Assembly: GCA_902786205.1 (NCBI GenBank)
Contig: CADABQ010000015.1
Location: forward strand, 1-64,000
DNA: 64,000 nt
From: an uncultured Lachnospiraceae bacterium
Lineage (GTDB): Bacteria > Bacillota > Clostridia > Lachnospirales > Lachnospiraceae
Direction of reading: 5' to 3'
How positions within the stretch are numbered: position 1 is the stretch's first letter; each line of letters opens with the position of its first letter. This document shows, in pieces, positions 1 to 9,551 of this stretch. The notes beneath the pieces were generated by a model. It made no database searches. It was not told the DNA's origin and saw only the letters and a list, made by a program, of their open reading frames with translations. Position numbers and translations under genes: made by a program.

Positions 1-180
1 ATGTAAAAAATCTCCTTGTTTTGTAGAATTCCATGTAAATAGTATAACACTTTAACTACTAGTATTCTATTATTTTATACGGAATGTTGCGGAAGAACCA
101 AAATAAAATGCTAAACTAGAGGTTGGTAAAAAATACCCTATGGAAAAATATGTAGTAGTTAGAAGGAAAGTCATAGGAGA

Positions 181-375
181 GTGTGCGATACTTTTAATGG
201 GATGCGAGAGTCTATCTTGCAGGAGCAGGAAAAAAATCGAAAATATGAAAAGGCGAGAACAGATATGATTGCAGGAATATCTCATGATCTTAGGACTCCA
301 CTTACTGCAGTAAAAGGAACGGTGAAGGGCTTGTTGTTAATCATCGGAATGGAGATGGCAAAAGAGAAAAAATAG
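181..375 (+). pseudogene. Histidine kinase remnant (HisKA box only)
   Basis: A 64-codon reading frame holds a sensor-kinase dimerisation and phosphoacceptor box (motif SHDLRTPLTAVKG), preceded by the usual coiled stretch with DMIAG. The sequence then departs from the family and stops. No sensor, membrane segment or ATPase domain (N, G1 and G2 boxes) follows in any frame up to 469. It is therefore a decayed or internally deleted kinase gene. It sits just upstream of an intact response regulator whose likely partner is the kinase at 3097. The possible GTG start at 181 has no good ribosome site. The first 180 bases hold nothing else I can recognise. Confidence 0.7.
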
Positions 376-469
376 AAGGATAAAGAGGTATCAGAAAAAT
401 ATAGATAGTGCTACGTTGAAATATTTTGTATAATAAGGTGTAATGACGGATTGAAAGTGGAGTGAAAAG

Positions 470-1174
470 ATGAACACAGATACAAAAATATTAATAGTAG
501 AAGATGATACCGATATTAACAATATCCTTGCTACCGCGCTAAAAAAAGAAGGTTATGCTAGCACACAGGTCTTTTCTGGAACAGAGGCAAAGCTTATGTT
601 AGAGTTAAAAAAGGGAGAGTTTTCCCTTGTATTATTAGATTTAATGTTACCAGGGGTGTCTGGAGAAGAAGTGCTGGAAGAAATACGAAAGGTGGGGGAA
701 ATACCTGTCATTGTATTAACGGCTAAGGACAGTTTAGACAATAAATTAAGTATGCTTACTGGAGGGGCAGATGATTATATTACAAAACCCTTTGATATGA
801 AAGAGGTGATTGCCAGAGTGCAAATCCAGCTTCGTCATGCACAAAAGCAAAATGGAACGGTAGATATAGCAAAACAACAGATAAAACATAAAAAAATGTT
901 GCTGGATAAAAGTGATTTTTCGATTGCGATAGGGGACGTTACACTTTCGAAAATAACAAAACAGGAATTTGCTATTTTGGAATTATTAATGGGAAATCCC
1001 AAACAGGTATTTAGTAAAGAGGCAATTTTTGAGTATGCTTGGGAGGAACCGTATATCGGGGAGACAAAAACATTAGATGTACATATCAGCAACATACGAA
1101 AAAAAATCCGTACCGTCACCGAAGAAGAATACATTGAAACCGTCTGGGGAATTGGGTATCGTGCAAAAGCGTGA
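470..1174 (+). CDS. OmpR-family response regulator
   Basis: This is a two-component response regulator of 234 aa, the usual length. The receiver domain (about 1-120) has the acidic pair EDD at 11-13, the phosphoacceptor Asp57 in LLDLMLPG, the TAKDS threonine and the KPF lysine. The C-terminal winged helix (about 140-234) ends with the family signature around DVHISNIRKKI and GIGYRAK. It begins a cluster with a BcrA-type ABC pair and a small sensor kinase, an arrangement typical of peptide-antibiotic sensing and immunity. Its partner is most likely the kinase at 3097, since the nearer upstream kinase is only a fragment. The inducing signal is not visible. Confidence 0.93.
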   Translation: MNTDTKILIVEDDTDINNILATALKKEGYASTQVFSGTEAKLMLELKKGEFSLVLLDLMLPGVSGEEVLEEIRKVGEIPVIVLTAKDSLDNKLSMLTGGADDYITKPFDMKEVIARVQIQLRHAQKQNGTVDIAKQQIKHKKMLLDKSDFSIAIGDVTLSKITKQEFAILELLMGNPKQVFSKEAIFEYAWEEPYIGETKTLDVHISNIRKKIRTVTEEEYIETVWGIGYRAKA

Positions 1175-1272
1175 TCTTTACTCTTTTTTTACTTTTTATT
1201 TGCGTTATATTAGGAATTTGAATTTAAAATACAGGTAAAGCAAAAAAACAGCAGAAGGAGAGGAAAAGAAGA

Positions 1273-2190
1273 ATGCAGGAAATATTGTTGCAAACGACCA
1301 ATTTGACAAAGCAATTTGGACGGCATAGAGCGGTAGACCAAGTAAATCTACATATAAAGAAAGGTTCTATTTATGGATTTATTGGAAGAAATGGAGCTGG
1401 AAAAACAACCTGTCTCAAAATGATAAGTGGTCTTTCTAAGCCCAGTAGTGGGGAAATTACACTGTTTGGATATACGGGAAAAGATTTGAAAAAGGTTCGA
1501 TCCAGAGTGGGATGTTTAATTGAGGCACCGGGGTTATATGGAAATATGAGTGCCTATGAAAATATCAAATTAAAATGTAAACTATTTGGAATTGTAAAAG
1601 AATCGTACATACAAAATATCTTAGAGCTGGTAGGATTAGAACAGACTGGAAACAAAAAGACAAAACAGTTTTCTTTGGGAATGAAACAGCGACTTGGTAT
1701 TGGGTTGGCATTGGTAGGAGAACCGGATTTATTGATTTTAGATGAACCTATCAATGGATTGGACCCACAGGGAATTGCAGAGATGCGTGATATGATTCAA
1801 AAACTGAATGAGGAACATAACATGACGATACTGATATCCAGTCATATTTTGGAAGAATTGTCTAAAATCGCAACAGATTACGGCATTATTCATAATGGAG
1901 TTCTGGTACAGGAGCTTACAAGAGAAGAACTATTGCAACGTTGTCGGGAACGAATTGAAATAACGATGGAACACCCGGAGCAGGCACTTCCTGTTTTAGA
2001 TGGAATGAAAATAAAAAATTATCAGGTGGTAGACAAAGAGCATATTCATGTGTTTGAACGATTAAATGACAGCGCAATCATGAATATGGAACTTGCGAAA
2101 GCAGGCTGTCTGGTAAAAGGAATTTCCATGAAAAGCGAAGAGCTAGAAAACTACTTTTTGAATTTAACAGGAGGGGAACAGAATGCGTAA
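1273..2190 (+). CDS. ABC transporter ATP-binding protein, BcrA/lantibiotic-immunity type
   Basis: A 305-aa nucleotide-binding subunit. Walker A is GRNGAGKTT, the signature is FSLGMKQR, Walker B is LLILDEPINGLD, and the H-loop sits in LISSHILEEL. The last ~90 residues form the C-terminal extension usual in BcrA-like proteins. A purine-rich ribosome site (AAGGAGAGG) precedes the ATG. The gene overlaps the permease at 2183 by 8 bases, so the two are translationally coupled. Family knowledge suggests it expels or protects against a membrane-active peptide. The substrate is inferred from the operon type only. Confidence 0.9.
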   Translation: MQEILLQTTNLTKQFGRHRAVDQVNLHIKKGSIYGFIGRNGAGKTTCLKMISGLSKPSSGEITLFGYTGKDLKKVRSRVGCLIEAPGLYGNMSAYENIKLKCKLFGIVKESYIQNILELVGLEQTGNKKTKQFSLGMKQRLGIGLALVGEPDLLILDEPINGLDPQGIAEMRDMIQKLNEEHNMTILISSHILEELSKIATDYGIIHNGVLVQELTREELLQRCRERIEITMEHPEQALPVLDGMKIKNYQVVDKEHIHVFERLNDSAIMNMELAKAGCLVKGISMKSEELENYFLNLTGGEQNA

Positions 2191-3034
2191 TCTTATAAAA
2201 ATGGATGTATATCGGATGTTTCATACAAAAAGTTTGTATATTATTTGGATTATATTGGGGGCAATGATTGTTTTTTCCACGTTTATGACGAAGTTAGACT
2301 ATGAGGCACTGCAAGAACCACAACAGGAAACCACACAGGAAGTAACAGGGGAAACAGAAGCAAGTGAACAGATTAATGTAGGAATGAATGTTGAGCTGCC
2401 AACAAAGCCAGGGGAAAAACTTACGGTATTTGATGAAATGTATTCCAATATACAAGCCAAATTTGTTGCATTATTTTTAGTTATTTTTGCGGTTATTTAT
2501 GCGACCGCAGACTTGACAAGTGGTTATATCAAAAATATTAGTGGAATGATTCCGAGAAGAGAATATATGGTATTTTCAAAGGCGGTAGCATTGGGAATCT
2601 ATACGTTTCTAAGCTTTCTCTATTACATGTTAGTACAAACAATAGCTGTATATGGCTTTTTTGGATACTTGAGGTGGGGAAAGGTAGAACCTATGTTTAC
2701 CTATCTGACGGTACAGTTTGTCTTACATTATGCGTTTTTACTCATTTGTATGGGAATTGCGATTGTTCTGCGAAATAATACATTTAGTATGGCAATTTCC
2801 ATTTGTTTAACGATGAATTTTGCAGCTATTTTGTATGGATTGTTAGATAAGCTGTTTGCAAAGATGGGAATCAAAGATTTTCAGACGATAACACATACGG
2901 TAACGGGAAAAATAGCGCTTCTTTCGATGCACCCGGCAAGAAAGGAATGTTTGGCTTCTCTTCTTATTGCCGTACTATTTGGTGGAGTGGCAACGGCAGT
3001 AACGGGATATGTTTTTAAAACGAGAGATATATAA
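2183..3034 (+). CDS. ABC-2 type transporter permease
   Basis: A 283-aa membrane protein with about six hydrophobic segments: TM1 at roughly 17-37 (LYIIWIILGAMIVF), then an extracytoplasmic loop of ~60 residues rich in Glu, Thr and Gln, then the remaining segments from ~90 to the end. It overlaps the ATPase gene by 8 bases and is the membrane half of the same exporter. The layout matches BcrB/lantibiotic-immunity permeases. The large polar first loop might contact substrate, but that is inference. Confidence 0.85.
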   Translation: MRNLIKMDVYRMFHTKSLYIIWIILGAMIVFSTFMTKLDYEALQEPQQETTQEVTGETEASEQINVGMNVELPTKPGEKLTVFDEMYSNIQAKFVALFLVIFAVIYATADLTSGYIKNISGMIPRREYMVFSKAVALGIYTFLSFLYYMLVQTIAVYGFFGYLRWGKVEPMFTYLTVQFVLHYAFLLICMGIAIVLRNNTFSMAISICLTMNFAAILYGLLDKLFAKMGIKDFQTITHTVTGKIALLSMHPARKECLASLLIAVLFGGVATAVTGYVFKTRDI

Positions 3035-3096
3035 AGCAGTTACCATCGCCGAAAAGCAGTGGTTTTCTGCTTATGACAGACGAAAGGATGTTATGT

Positions 3097-3993
3097 ATGA
3101 AATGGATCATAATTGGACTATGTATTGTAACTGCTTTACAGGCATGGATGATAGGAACGTATCGGCGACAGATGAAAAACATCTGTCGCCAATTGTCGTT
3201 TCTTATGAAAAAGGATAGCAACATGCTATTGACAGGGGATGTACGCATAGGAGGGATTGGGAAGCTATTGGATACATTGAATGATTATCTGCTGGTACAA
3301 AGAAAAAAAGAGAGATACTATCAGGAAAAGGAAAAGACGATTGCCAACACTTATACCAGTTTATCCCATGATATTCGAACCCCACTTACTTCTTTGGATG
3401 GCTATTTTCAACTATTGGAAACCAGCGACACAGAGGAGGAGCAAAAGAAATATATTACGATTATTCAAGATAGGATTAAAAGTTTGAAAGATATGTTGGA
3501 GGAACTTTTTACCTTTACAAAATTAAAAAATGCTTCTTTTCAACTGGAATTGTCAAAATGTTGTATCAATCAAATGGTGAAGGACACCATTTTTTCCTAT
3601 TATGATGAATGGATGGAAAAAGAAATCCAACCACATATTTCTATTACAGATACCCTGCTTTATATGAAAGGAAATGAACAGGCAATTCGACGAGTATTAC
3701 AAAATATTATAAAAAATGGACTGGACCATGGGGAAAAAGAGGTGGATATTTCGTTACAGGAGATGGAACAAAAAATTGTGATAGAAATAAAAAATAAAGT
3801 ATACCATCCAGAGAATATCGACATCACACAAGTCTTTACACAGTTTTATAAAGCCGATATGGCAAGAAGTAAAACATCCAGTGGTTTGGGATTGTCCATC
3901 GCAAAAGAATTTGTATTACAAATGCATGGAGCGATTTCTGCCAGAATAGAGGAGGAAAAGTTTTGCGTTTGTATACAGTTTGATAAGCTTTAG
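3097..3993 (+). CDS. Sensor histidine kinase with one short N-terminal membrane segment
   Basis: A 298-aa kinase, counted from ATG 3097, chosen because GAAAGG lies about 9 bases upstream. In-frame ATGs at 3073 and 3088 would add up to eight residues and have poorer sites. It has one membrane segment at the N-terminus and no sizeable sensor domain. The HisKA box is SLSHDIRTPLTS, the N box NIIKNGLDHG and the G2 box SSGLGLSIAKEF. Such intramembrane-type kinases pair with BceAB or BcrAB-like exporters that do the sensing. It ends the regulator-ABC-kinase cluster and probably phosphorylates the regulator at 470. Confidence 0.9.
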   Translation: MKWIIIGLCIVTALQAWMIGTYRRQMKNICRQLSFLMKKDSNMLLTGDVRIGGIGKLLDTLNDYLLVQRKKERYYQEKEKTIANTYTSLSHDIRTPLTSLDGYFQLLETSDTEEEQKKYITIIQDRIKSLKDMLEELFTFTKLKNASFQLELSKCCINQMVKDTIFSYYDEWMEKEIQPHISITDTLLYMKGNEQAIRRVLQNIIKNGLDHGEKEVDISLQEMEQKIVIEIKNKVYHPENIDITQVFTQFYKADMARSKTSSGLGLSIAKEFVLQMHGAISARIEEEKFCVCIQFDKL

Positions 3994-4149
3994 AAGAATG
4001 TGTGCATAGTTATGGTTTACTGACTTGTGAATGGTAATTCTGTATATTCTTAAGAAAAAGGTTGGGCTATTTGTACAATTTAAAAATTTGGAAAAGTGTG
4101 GTAAAATTTGACGGTTTGTTACTATTAATAACAATGAAAAAGGAGAAAA

Positions 4150-5409
4150 ATGATGTTTGATTCACGAGTGGAGGAAGCGATACAACAGCTTTGGGTGGAC
4201 CCATGGAATGGAGATGGGGAACATGCAAAAAAATTGTTGGAAGAAGCTGCGGAAGAAGGCAATGGCGATGCTTACTACTTTCTAGGAAGATGTTATTTGG
4301 GAAATGAGTTTGTTTTGCCAAAATTTGGATTTAAGGAAGATAATGAGCGAGGAATTGCCTATTTTAACAAAAGTATTGAATTAGGTAGTGCTGTAGGAAT
4401 TTTTGGCGCAAGAAGAGTAGCAGGATTTAAACCAAAATGTGGAAGCTTTATACAACCACCATTCCTTTCCTTGAGAGAGGTTTGGGATGCGGTACGTGCC
4501 TTGGCAGATGAGGGAGAGGTTTTTTGCCAATATATGCTGGCGAATGCCTACTATTATGGAGATTGTATTGAAATGTTGGAAATCCCGGAAGAACAAGTGG
4601 ATGGACCGATGATTCAATCGTTCCAGAGAGAGGCAATCGAATTATTTGAAAAATCCATTAAAAAGAAATTGGTGCTTGGAATAGCAAATTTAATTGATAT
4701 TTTATCGTCTGGTGATTATGGGATAGAAGAGAACCCAAAGCGTGTACAGGAATTGATAGAAATTGGTGCAAAATTGCAACATCCTTATTATGAATGCAAA
4801 TATGGAACGCAGTTAGAGGATACGAATTTGGATGAAGCTGTGCGACTATACGAAAAAAGTATTATGCACGGGGAAGACTGGGCATGTTATCGTATGGGAA
4901 GATTATATACCTACGGTGGAAAACTGCCACAGGACTTACAAAAGGCGATGTACTACTTTAAAAAAGGTATTGAAATTGACCCAGATACAATCGGATGTAA
5001 TAACAGCCTGGGTGAAATCTACTTTAAAGGTGGAGATGGAGTCGAAGTAGATTATGAAAAGGCCGTAAAATGCTTTGAAAGAACGACAAAGCAGGGAAAT
5101 AATTGGGCATGTGCTATGTTGGGACAATGCTATCTGAAAGGATTGGGAACATCTGTTGATTATGATGCGGCAAGACGAATGTTTTTAGAAGACCCAGAGG
5201 ATGAATTGGCAGCAGTTGGGTTAGGTGAAATTTATTGCTATGGATTGGGAGTACCAGCAAATGTTAAACTTGGAATGGATAAGTATATTATTCCAAATGT
5301 AGAGAATGAGAGAGCCAAAGAAATATGTGCAGATTACAGAAGTGGTAAGATTGGTGGGAAAAAAGCCAGATTACATATGTTATGTGTCGAAATGTTTTCT
5401 GTGCAGTAA
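4150..5409 (+). CDS. Sel1-like (tetratricopeptide-type) repeat protein
   Basis: A 419-aa soluble protein built of Sel1-like helical repeats. Repeated units of the form GDAYYFLGRCYLG, WACYRMGRLYTYGG and WACAMLGQCYLKG alternate with segments such as YEKAVKCFERTTKQG. There is no signal peptide or membrane segment. Sel1 proteins are scaffolds for protein complexes; nothing here gives a specific partner. The start follows a clear AAAGGAG site. The last 28 bases overlap the start of the next gene, which suggests coupled translation with that membrane protein. Confidence 0.85.
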   Translation: MMFDSRVEEAIQQLWVDPWNGDGEHAKKLLEEAAEEGNGDAYYFLGRCYLGNEFVLPKFGFKEDNERGIAYFNKSIELGSAVGIFGARRVAGFKPKCGSFIQPPFLSLREVWDAVRALADEGEVFCQYMLANAYYYGDCIEMLEIPEEQVDGPMIQSFQREAIELFEKSIKKKLVLGIANLIDILSSGDYGIEENPKRVQELIEIGAKLQHPYYECKYGTQLEDTNLDEAVRLYEKSIMHGEDWACYRMGRLYTYGGKLPQDLQKAMYYFKKGIEIDPDTIGCNNSLGEIYFKGGDGVEVDYEKAVKCFERTTKQGNNWACAMLGQCYLKGLGTSVDYDAARRMFLEDPEDELAAVGLGEIYCYGLGVPANVKLGMDKYIIPNVENERAKEICADYRSGKIGGKKARLHMLCVEMFSVQ

Positions 5410-6050
5410 TTGCTATTGTTCTTTGTGTGGCAGCAGAGCTACTCTTGGTGGAGTTACCGGCAAAAATGGAACAGAAAAAAGACCCTGTGAAACAAGTGGA
5501 AACGGTTAAAGTAGAAAAAGGTGCCATAGGTACGGAGTATGTAGATGGCGTTGCTGTTTTGACATCTACAAAAGAAGTACTTGCAAGCAAAGATGTATTT
5601 GTCCTTCCTTTGGATTCTTATGTAGATTATAAGCATTTTGATTACGGAACAGAACATTGGGGAGTTATAAGTTTAGATGACAAATATATCCCAGTAAAAT
5701 ATAATTCCCACGCGGAAACTGATAATTATACTCCAATTGGAAAATTAGTGAAAAAACCATGTGGAAAAATAAAAGATTTAAAAGCATACACACATGAGGG
5801 TGAGCGTGCGATTGAAAAGGATGTATATATTGATATGGATGGAGGTATGTACGAAAAGCAGGAAAGTTATGAGGAAAAAGTAAGAGATGCCAAATTGGAG
5901 AAATATGTTGCAGATATGGACGAAGATCAGGGAAGAAATACGAAGTTGGCAAAGGCGATTATGTATAGCTTCATCCCTATGATTTTATTACTTCATTTCT
6001 TGGGAACAGCTATTGGACTATTTGAACCTGTTTTTCAGAAAAAAGAATAA
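5382..6050 (+). CDS. Unknown membrane protein with two terminal membrane segments
   Basis: I do not recognise this 222-aa protein. It has a hydrophobic N-terminal segment (about 4-22, VFCAVIAIVLCVAAELLL), a polar Lys/Glu/Tyr-rich middle (about 25-190) and a second hydrophobic segment near 198-215. The middle would then lie outside the cell between two anchors. The ATG lies inside the preceding Sel1 gene, with a 28-base overlap, and no strong ribosome site is seen there, so coupled translation is likely. Downstream, 6113-6146 looks like a terminator. The start is uncertain. Confidence 0.6.
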   Translation: MCRNVFCAVIAIVLCVAAELLLVELPAKMEQKKDPVKQVETVKVEKGAIGTEYVDGVAVLTSTKEVLASKDVFVLPLDSYVDYKHFDYGTEHWGVISLDDKYIPVKYNSHAETDNYTPIGKLVKKPCGKIKDLKAYTHEGERAIEKDVYIDMDGGMYEKQESYEEKVRDAKLEKYVADMDEDQGRNTKLAKAIMYSFIPMILLLHFLGTAIGLFEPVFQKKE

Positions 6051-6112
6051 AGAAGGTTAGGAAAGAGGGCTTTCATATACTATCCCCGCAAGAGTTAGAA
6101 TAAATAGCTAAC

Positions 6113-6146
6113 AAAAAAGAGGAGGTGTGAATGCCTTCTTTTTTTA
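6113..6146 (+). terminator. Probable intrinsic terminator after the Sel1/membrane protein pair
   Basis: AAAAAAGAGGAGG pairs with CCTTCTTTTTTT, with one bulged G and a short loop. The 3' arm is a run of seven T's. It lies 62 bases after the stop of the gene ending at 6050. Confidence 0.6.
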
Positions 6147-6322
6147 TTCTATGGGAAGTGTGTCTTGTGGAGTAAAATACTCTGTGAGATAGGTACAATC
6201 CTCTTTGCACTGCTAAACTTAAATAGGAAAAATATGTAAATTATGTTTGGCTGTAATTAATTGTAAGTAAAAAATAGCCGATACAAGATATAAGATAAAA
6301 TACAGAACAAGGATGTGGTTGT

Positions 6323-6916
6323 ATGAAAGTGGGAGATGCAAGAGCTACTTATGGTGCACAATTAAAGGAATATAATAAGCAAAAGTTTAAGCTAGCTCAG
6401 CAAAAAAAAGCATTAGAAGAAAAAATGAACAGAACAGAAAACGGAGCAGTTGTTTATGCAGATGAAGCTGCAAAGTTGGAGCTTATGTATAGTGCGTTAG
6501 ATGAAAAACAGGAGGAGTACCAAAAGTATATGGACCAATTGATGGGACAATGGGAAATGGAATTCGATAGGGTTGCCATGGAACAGCAGAAAGATTCAGC
6601 AAAAGAAGCTGGAGAAGACTTGGGAAAAATTCTGACAGTTGCTAGACGTATTATGCATGGAGATATCGTACCACAATCGGATGAAAAGAAATTGATGGAA
6701 TATGATGGTGATTTGTATCAGATGGCAAAAAATATAGGTGCGATGGCGAAGCTAAAGAAGAAAAAGAAATATGATTCTCTTTGGGAGGAAAAGGAAAAGA
6801 AGGAACAGGAAGATCCGATGGAGACAGCAGATGGACAGGATGCAATTTCGGGCGCTCCAGAAGTTGTTGATGTAGGAGAAGTAATGGCTGCTGCCACGGA
6901 CACCGCGGAAACATAA
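6323..6916 (+). CDS. Unknown coiled-coil protein
   Basis: A 197-aa charged protein that I cannot assign. Residues ~10-90 are a long amphipathic helix rich in Lys, Glu and Gln (for example YNKQKFKLAQQKKALEEKM), likely a coiled coil. A basic cluster follows near 145-155 (KLKKKKKYDS), then a Glu-rich stretch and an Ala/Val/Asp-rich tail. It has no signal peptide or membrane segment. GGATGTGG lies upstream of the ATG. It stands alone between a terminator and the leucine-rich-repeat gene. Confidence 0.6.
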   Translation: MKVGDARATYGAQLKEYNKQKFKLAQQKKALEEKMNRTENGAVVYADEAAKLELMYSALDEKQEEYQKYMDQLMGQWEMEFDRVAMEQQKDSAKEAGEDLGKILTVARRIMHGDIVPQSDEKKLMEYDGDLYQMAKNIGAMAKLKKKKKYDSLWEEKEKKEQEDPMETADGQDAISGAPEVVDVGEVMAAATDTAET

Positions 6917-7060
6917 GCATAATAACCATTATTAAAATAAGATTAGAAAGGTGTCATGAATGTTGAAAATGGAATGATTGTATATTATAATAAAATAGAA
7001 AATACACGTAAAGTGTATTTGAAAGAAAAATACATAAAAACAAAAATGGAGGGTTTCAGA

Positions 7061-9262
7061 ATGATGAACAAAAAATTAAAGAAAGCAACTGTGGCAGTTG
7101 CAGCTTTATCTCTTGCAGTATCTGGTGTGCCAACAACGATATTTCCACAGAATGTGGCTATTGTAAATGCTTCTGTAGATGATGAAGTGTTTGAGAGTGG
7201 AGATTTTCGTTATAAGGTAACGGATAATAATACGAAGGTTAGTATTCTTGGATTTACAGAGAGCGCAAAAGAAAAGACTACGGTAGCGATTCCAACTACA
7301 GTAAATTATGATGATTATGATTTCCCTGTTGCAGCGATTGAAGAAAAGGCATTTAAAGGGAACACAGCCATTACATCTATCGTGTTTACAGACAAGGATG
7401 GAAACGTAACAAATCAGACAAATCTTTCAAAAATTGGATATTCTGCATTTGAAGGATGTACGGGATTAACAACAGTGACGCTTGCAGAAGGAGTAAAAGT
7501 TTTAGGCGGCAGTACATTTAAAGCTTGTACAAATCTTACAACCGTAAATCTTCCTTCTACAATAACAGAGGTAGTGGACACAGGTCTTTATGGGAATGGT
7601 CCTTTTATAGAATGTACAGGGTTACAGAAAGTAGCTTTTGCAGAGGGAACAACTACAATTCCAAATAATATATTTGGAAATTGTGACTTTATCACAGCAG
7701 AGTCTTTTAATATGCCAGCAACGGTAACTACTATTGGAAAAGAGGCATTTAAGGGTACAACAAAACTTGAGAGTATTGAATTACCAAAAGACTTAAAAAC
7801 AATAGGTAGAAGTGCATTTGAAGGATGTAGTGGATTAAAGAATATTGTTCTTCCTGCATCATTAACTACAATGGGAAGTAATAGTTTTGAAGGATGCGAA
7901 CTTTTAACAGAAGTAGCTATACCAAAGAGTGTAGAAAATGTAGATGCTAACATATATGGTAATAGTCCATTTACAAATTGTAAAAATTTAAAAAAGGTAA
8001 TATTTGAAGAAGGAATGAAAACTGTTCCAGCTCATATTTTAGATGGGGCAAAGAGCGTAACAGAAGTAAGTATGCCAGAAACAGTAACAGTCATTGGGGA
8101 TAGTGCGTTTAAAGACGTTGCACAGTTAAAGAAGGTTACTTTACCAAAACAATTAACTTCTATAGAAAAAGAAGCATTTTCGGGATGTAATGCTTTGATT
8201 TCCATTACATTTCCAGAGACATTGACAACAATAGGAGGTAATAGCTTTGAGGCTTGTAATCGTTTAACAGAAGTAACTATACCAAAGAGTGTAACAAAGG
8301 TAGAAACAAACATATATTATAACAGTCCGTTTACTAACTGTGAAAATTTAAAGAAAGTAGTATTTGAAGAGGGAATGGAAACTGTTCCAGCTTATATTTT
8401 GAATGGAGCAAAGAGTGTAACAGAAGTAAGCATCCCTGATACAGTAACTTCAATTGAAAGAAGTGCTTTTGAAGAATGCAACGCTTTAGAAAATGTTAAA
8501 CTGCCAAAGAATTTAACAACAATAGCAAATAACAGTTTTAAAGCATGTAATCGACTAGCAGAAATAACGATACCAAAGACTGTAACAAAGGTAGAAACTA
8601 ACATCTATAGCGATGGTCCATTTAATGAGTGTGAAAATTTAAAGAAGGTAGTATTCGAGGATGGAATGGAAGAAATACCAGCCTATATTTTAGCTGATGC
8701 CAATAGTGTAACAGCAGTATGTATCCCAGCAAGTGTAACAAAGATTCAGGACAAAGCGTTTGATGGTATAAAAGATAAGATTACAATTTATGGATATGCA
8801 AATACCTATGCAGAAACTTATGCAAAAGAAAATAATATTCCATTTGCATTGTATGGTGAGGCTCCAGTTATAACAACACCGACACCAGTTGTGCCAGCAA
8901 CAACAGCCCCAGTGCAGACACCAGAGGCACCAGCAACAACAGCCCCAACACAGACACCAGCGGTAACTGTAAAGGCACCAAAGAAAGCAACTGTAACTTC
9001 AGTAAAGAGAAATAGTGCAAAGAAAGCAACTGTTAAGTGGAAGAAGATTGCTGGCGTAGCTGGTTATCAGGTAACATATTCTACAAAATCGAACTTCAAG
9101 GGAGCAAAAACAAAGAATGTAGCAAGTAGCAAAAATAGCTATGTGATTACTGGACTGAAAAAAGGAAAAGTTTATTATGTAAAAGTAAGAGCTTATAAGA
9201 AAAATAGTGCTGGCAAAAAGATTGTTGGTGCATATAGTACGGTAAAGAAGATTAAAAAATAG
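7061..9262 (+). CDS. Secreted BspA-like leucine-rich-repeat protein with C-terminal fibronectin type III domain
   Basis: A 733-aa secreted protein. I start it at ATG 7061 because GGAGGG sits 7 bases upstream and a proper signal peptide (MMNKKLKKATVAVAALSLAV, cleavage near VNA) follows. An in-frame ATG at 6956 would bury that signal. Residues ~70-590 are LRR_5/BspA-type repeats of the form LKKVVFEEGMETVPAYIL and SIERSAFEECNALENVKLP, arranged in three near-duplicate blocks of ~100 aa. A Pro/Thr linker follows, then an Fn3-like domain to the C-terminus. No sortase motif is visible, so anchoring is unknown. BspA-like proteins commonly bind host or other cell surfaces. Confidence 0.88.
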   Translation: MMNKKLKKATVAVAALSLAVSGVPTTIFPQNVAIVNASVDDEVFESGDFRYKVTDNNTKVSILGFTESAKEKTTVAIPTTVNYDDYDFPVAAIEEKAFKGNTAITSIVFTDKDGNVTNQTNLSKIGYSAFEGCTGLTTVTLAEGVKVLGGSTFKACTNLTTVNLPSTITEVVDTGLYGNGPFIECTGLQKVAFAEGTTTIPNNIFGNCDFITAESFNMPATVTTIGKEAFKGTTKLESIELPKDLKTIGRSAFEGCSGLKNIVLPASLTTMGSNSFEGCELLTEVAIPKSVENVDANIYGNSPFTNCKNLKKVIFEEGMKTVPAHILDGAKSVTEVSMPETVTVIGDSAFKDVAQLKKVTLPKQLTSIEKEAFSGCNALISITFPETLTTIGGNSFEACNRLTEVTIPKSVTKVETNIYYNSPFTNCENLKKVVFEEGMETVPAYILNGAKSVTEVSIPDTVTSIERSAFEECNALENVKLPKNLTTIANNSFKACNRLAEITIPKTVTKVETNIYSDGPFNECENLKKVVFEDGMEEIPAYILADANSVTAVCIPASVTKIQDKAFDGIKDKITIYGYANTYAETYAKENNIPFALYGEAPVITTPTPVVPATTAPVQTPEAPATTAPTQTPAVTVKAPKKATVTSVKRNSAKKATVKWKKIAGVAGYQVTYSTKSNFKGAKTKNVASSKNSYVITGLKKGKVYYVKVRAYKKNSAGKKIVGAYSTVKKIKK

Positions 9263-9298
9263 TGATGTTCTAAAAGAAGTAAAAGAGAGTTTTAAAAG

Positions 9299-9336
9299 AG
9301 AGAAGCCAATGTACGAAATTGGTTTCTCTTTTTTTA
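9299..9336 (+). terminator. Intrinsic terminator after the LRR protein gene
   Basis: AGAGAAGCCAAT (9299-9310) pairs with ATTGGTTTCTCT (9318-9329) across a 7-base loop and is followed by a run of T's. There is one G-T wobble. Confidence 0.9.
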
Positions 9337-9438
9337 AACAAGCAATGGTTAATTGCCGCGAACGTTTTACTTGGGGGCTTGAAACTGTGTAACAAAAAAA
9401 GTATAATAACGCTTAGATTTTGGCATATAAAGCATGTA

Positions 9439-9489
9439 GTGCCGCTTTTATATAAGGAAGTAGCAAAGCGGATTGCGAATATACTTGAT
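9439..9489 (+). repeat. Dispersed ~50-bp repeat, copy 1
   Basis: It contains CCGCTT and AAGCGG arms around TTATATAAGGAAGTAGCA and then GATTGCGAATATACTTGAT. A near-identical copy lies at 15083-15132. Shorter relatives with the AGTAGCGAAGCGGATTGCGAAT core are at 17295, 45176, 56731 and 56879. Confidence 0.75.
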
Positions 9490-9551
9490 AAATGCTTTTT
9501 GTTGATGGTTGCATTTGTTTGTATCCGTCGTATAAAGAAATGGAGAATAGT

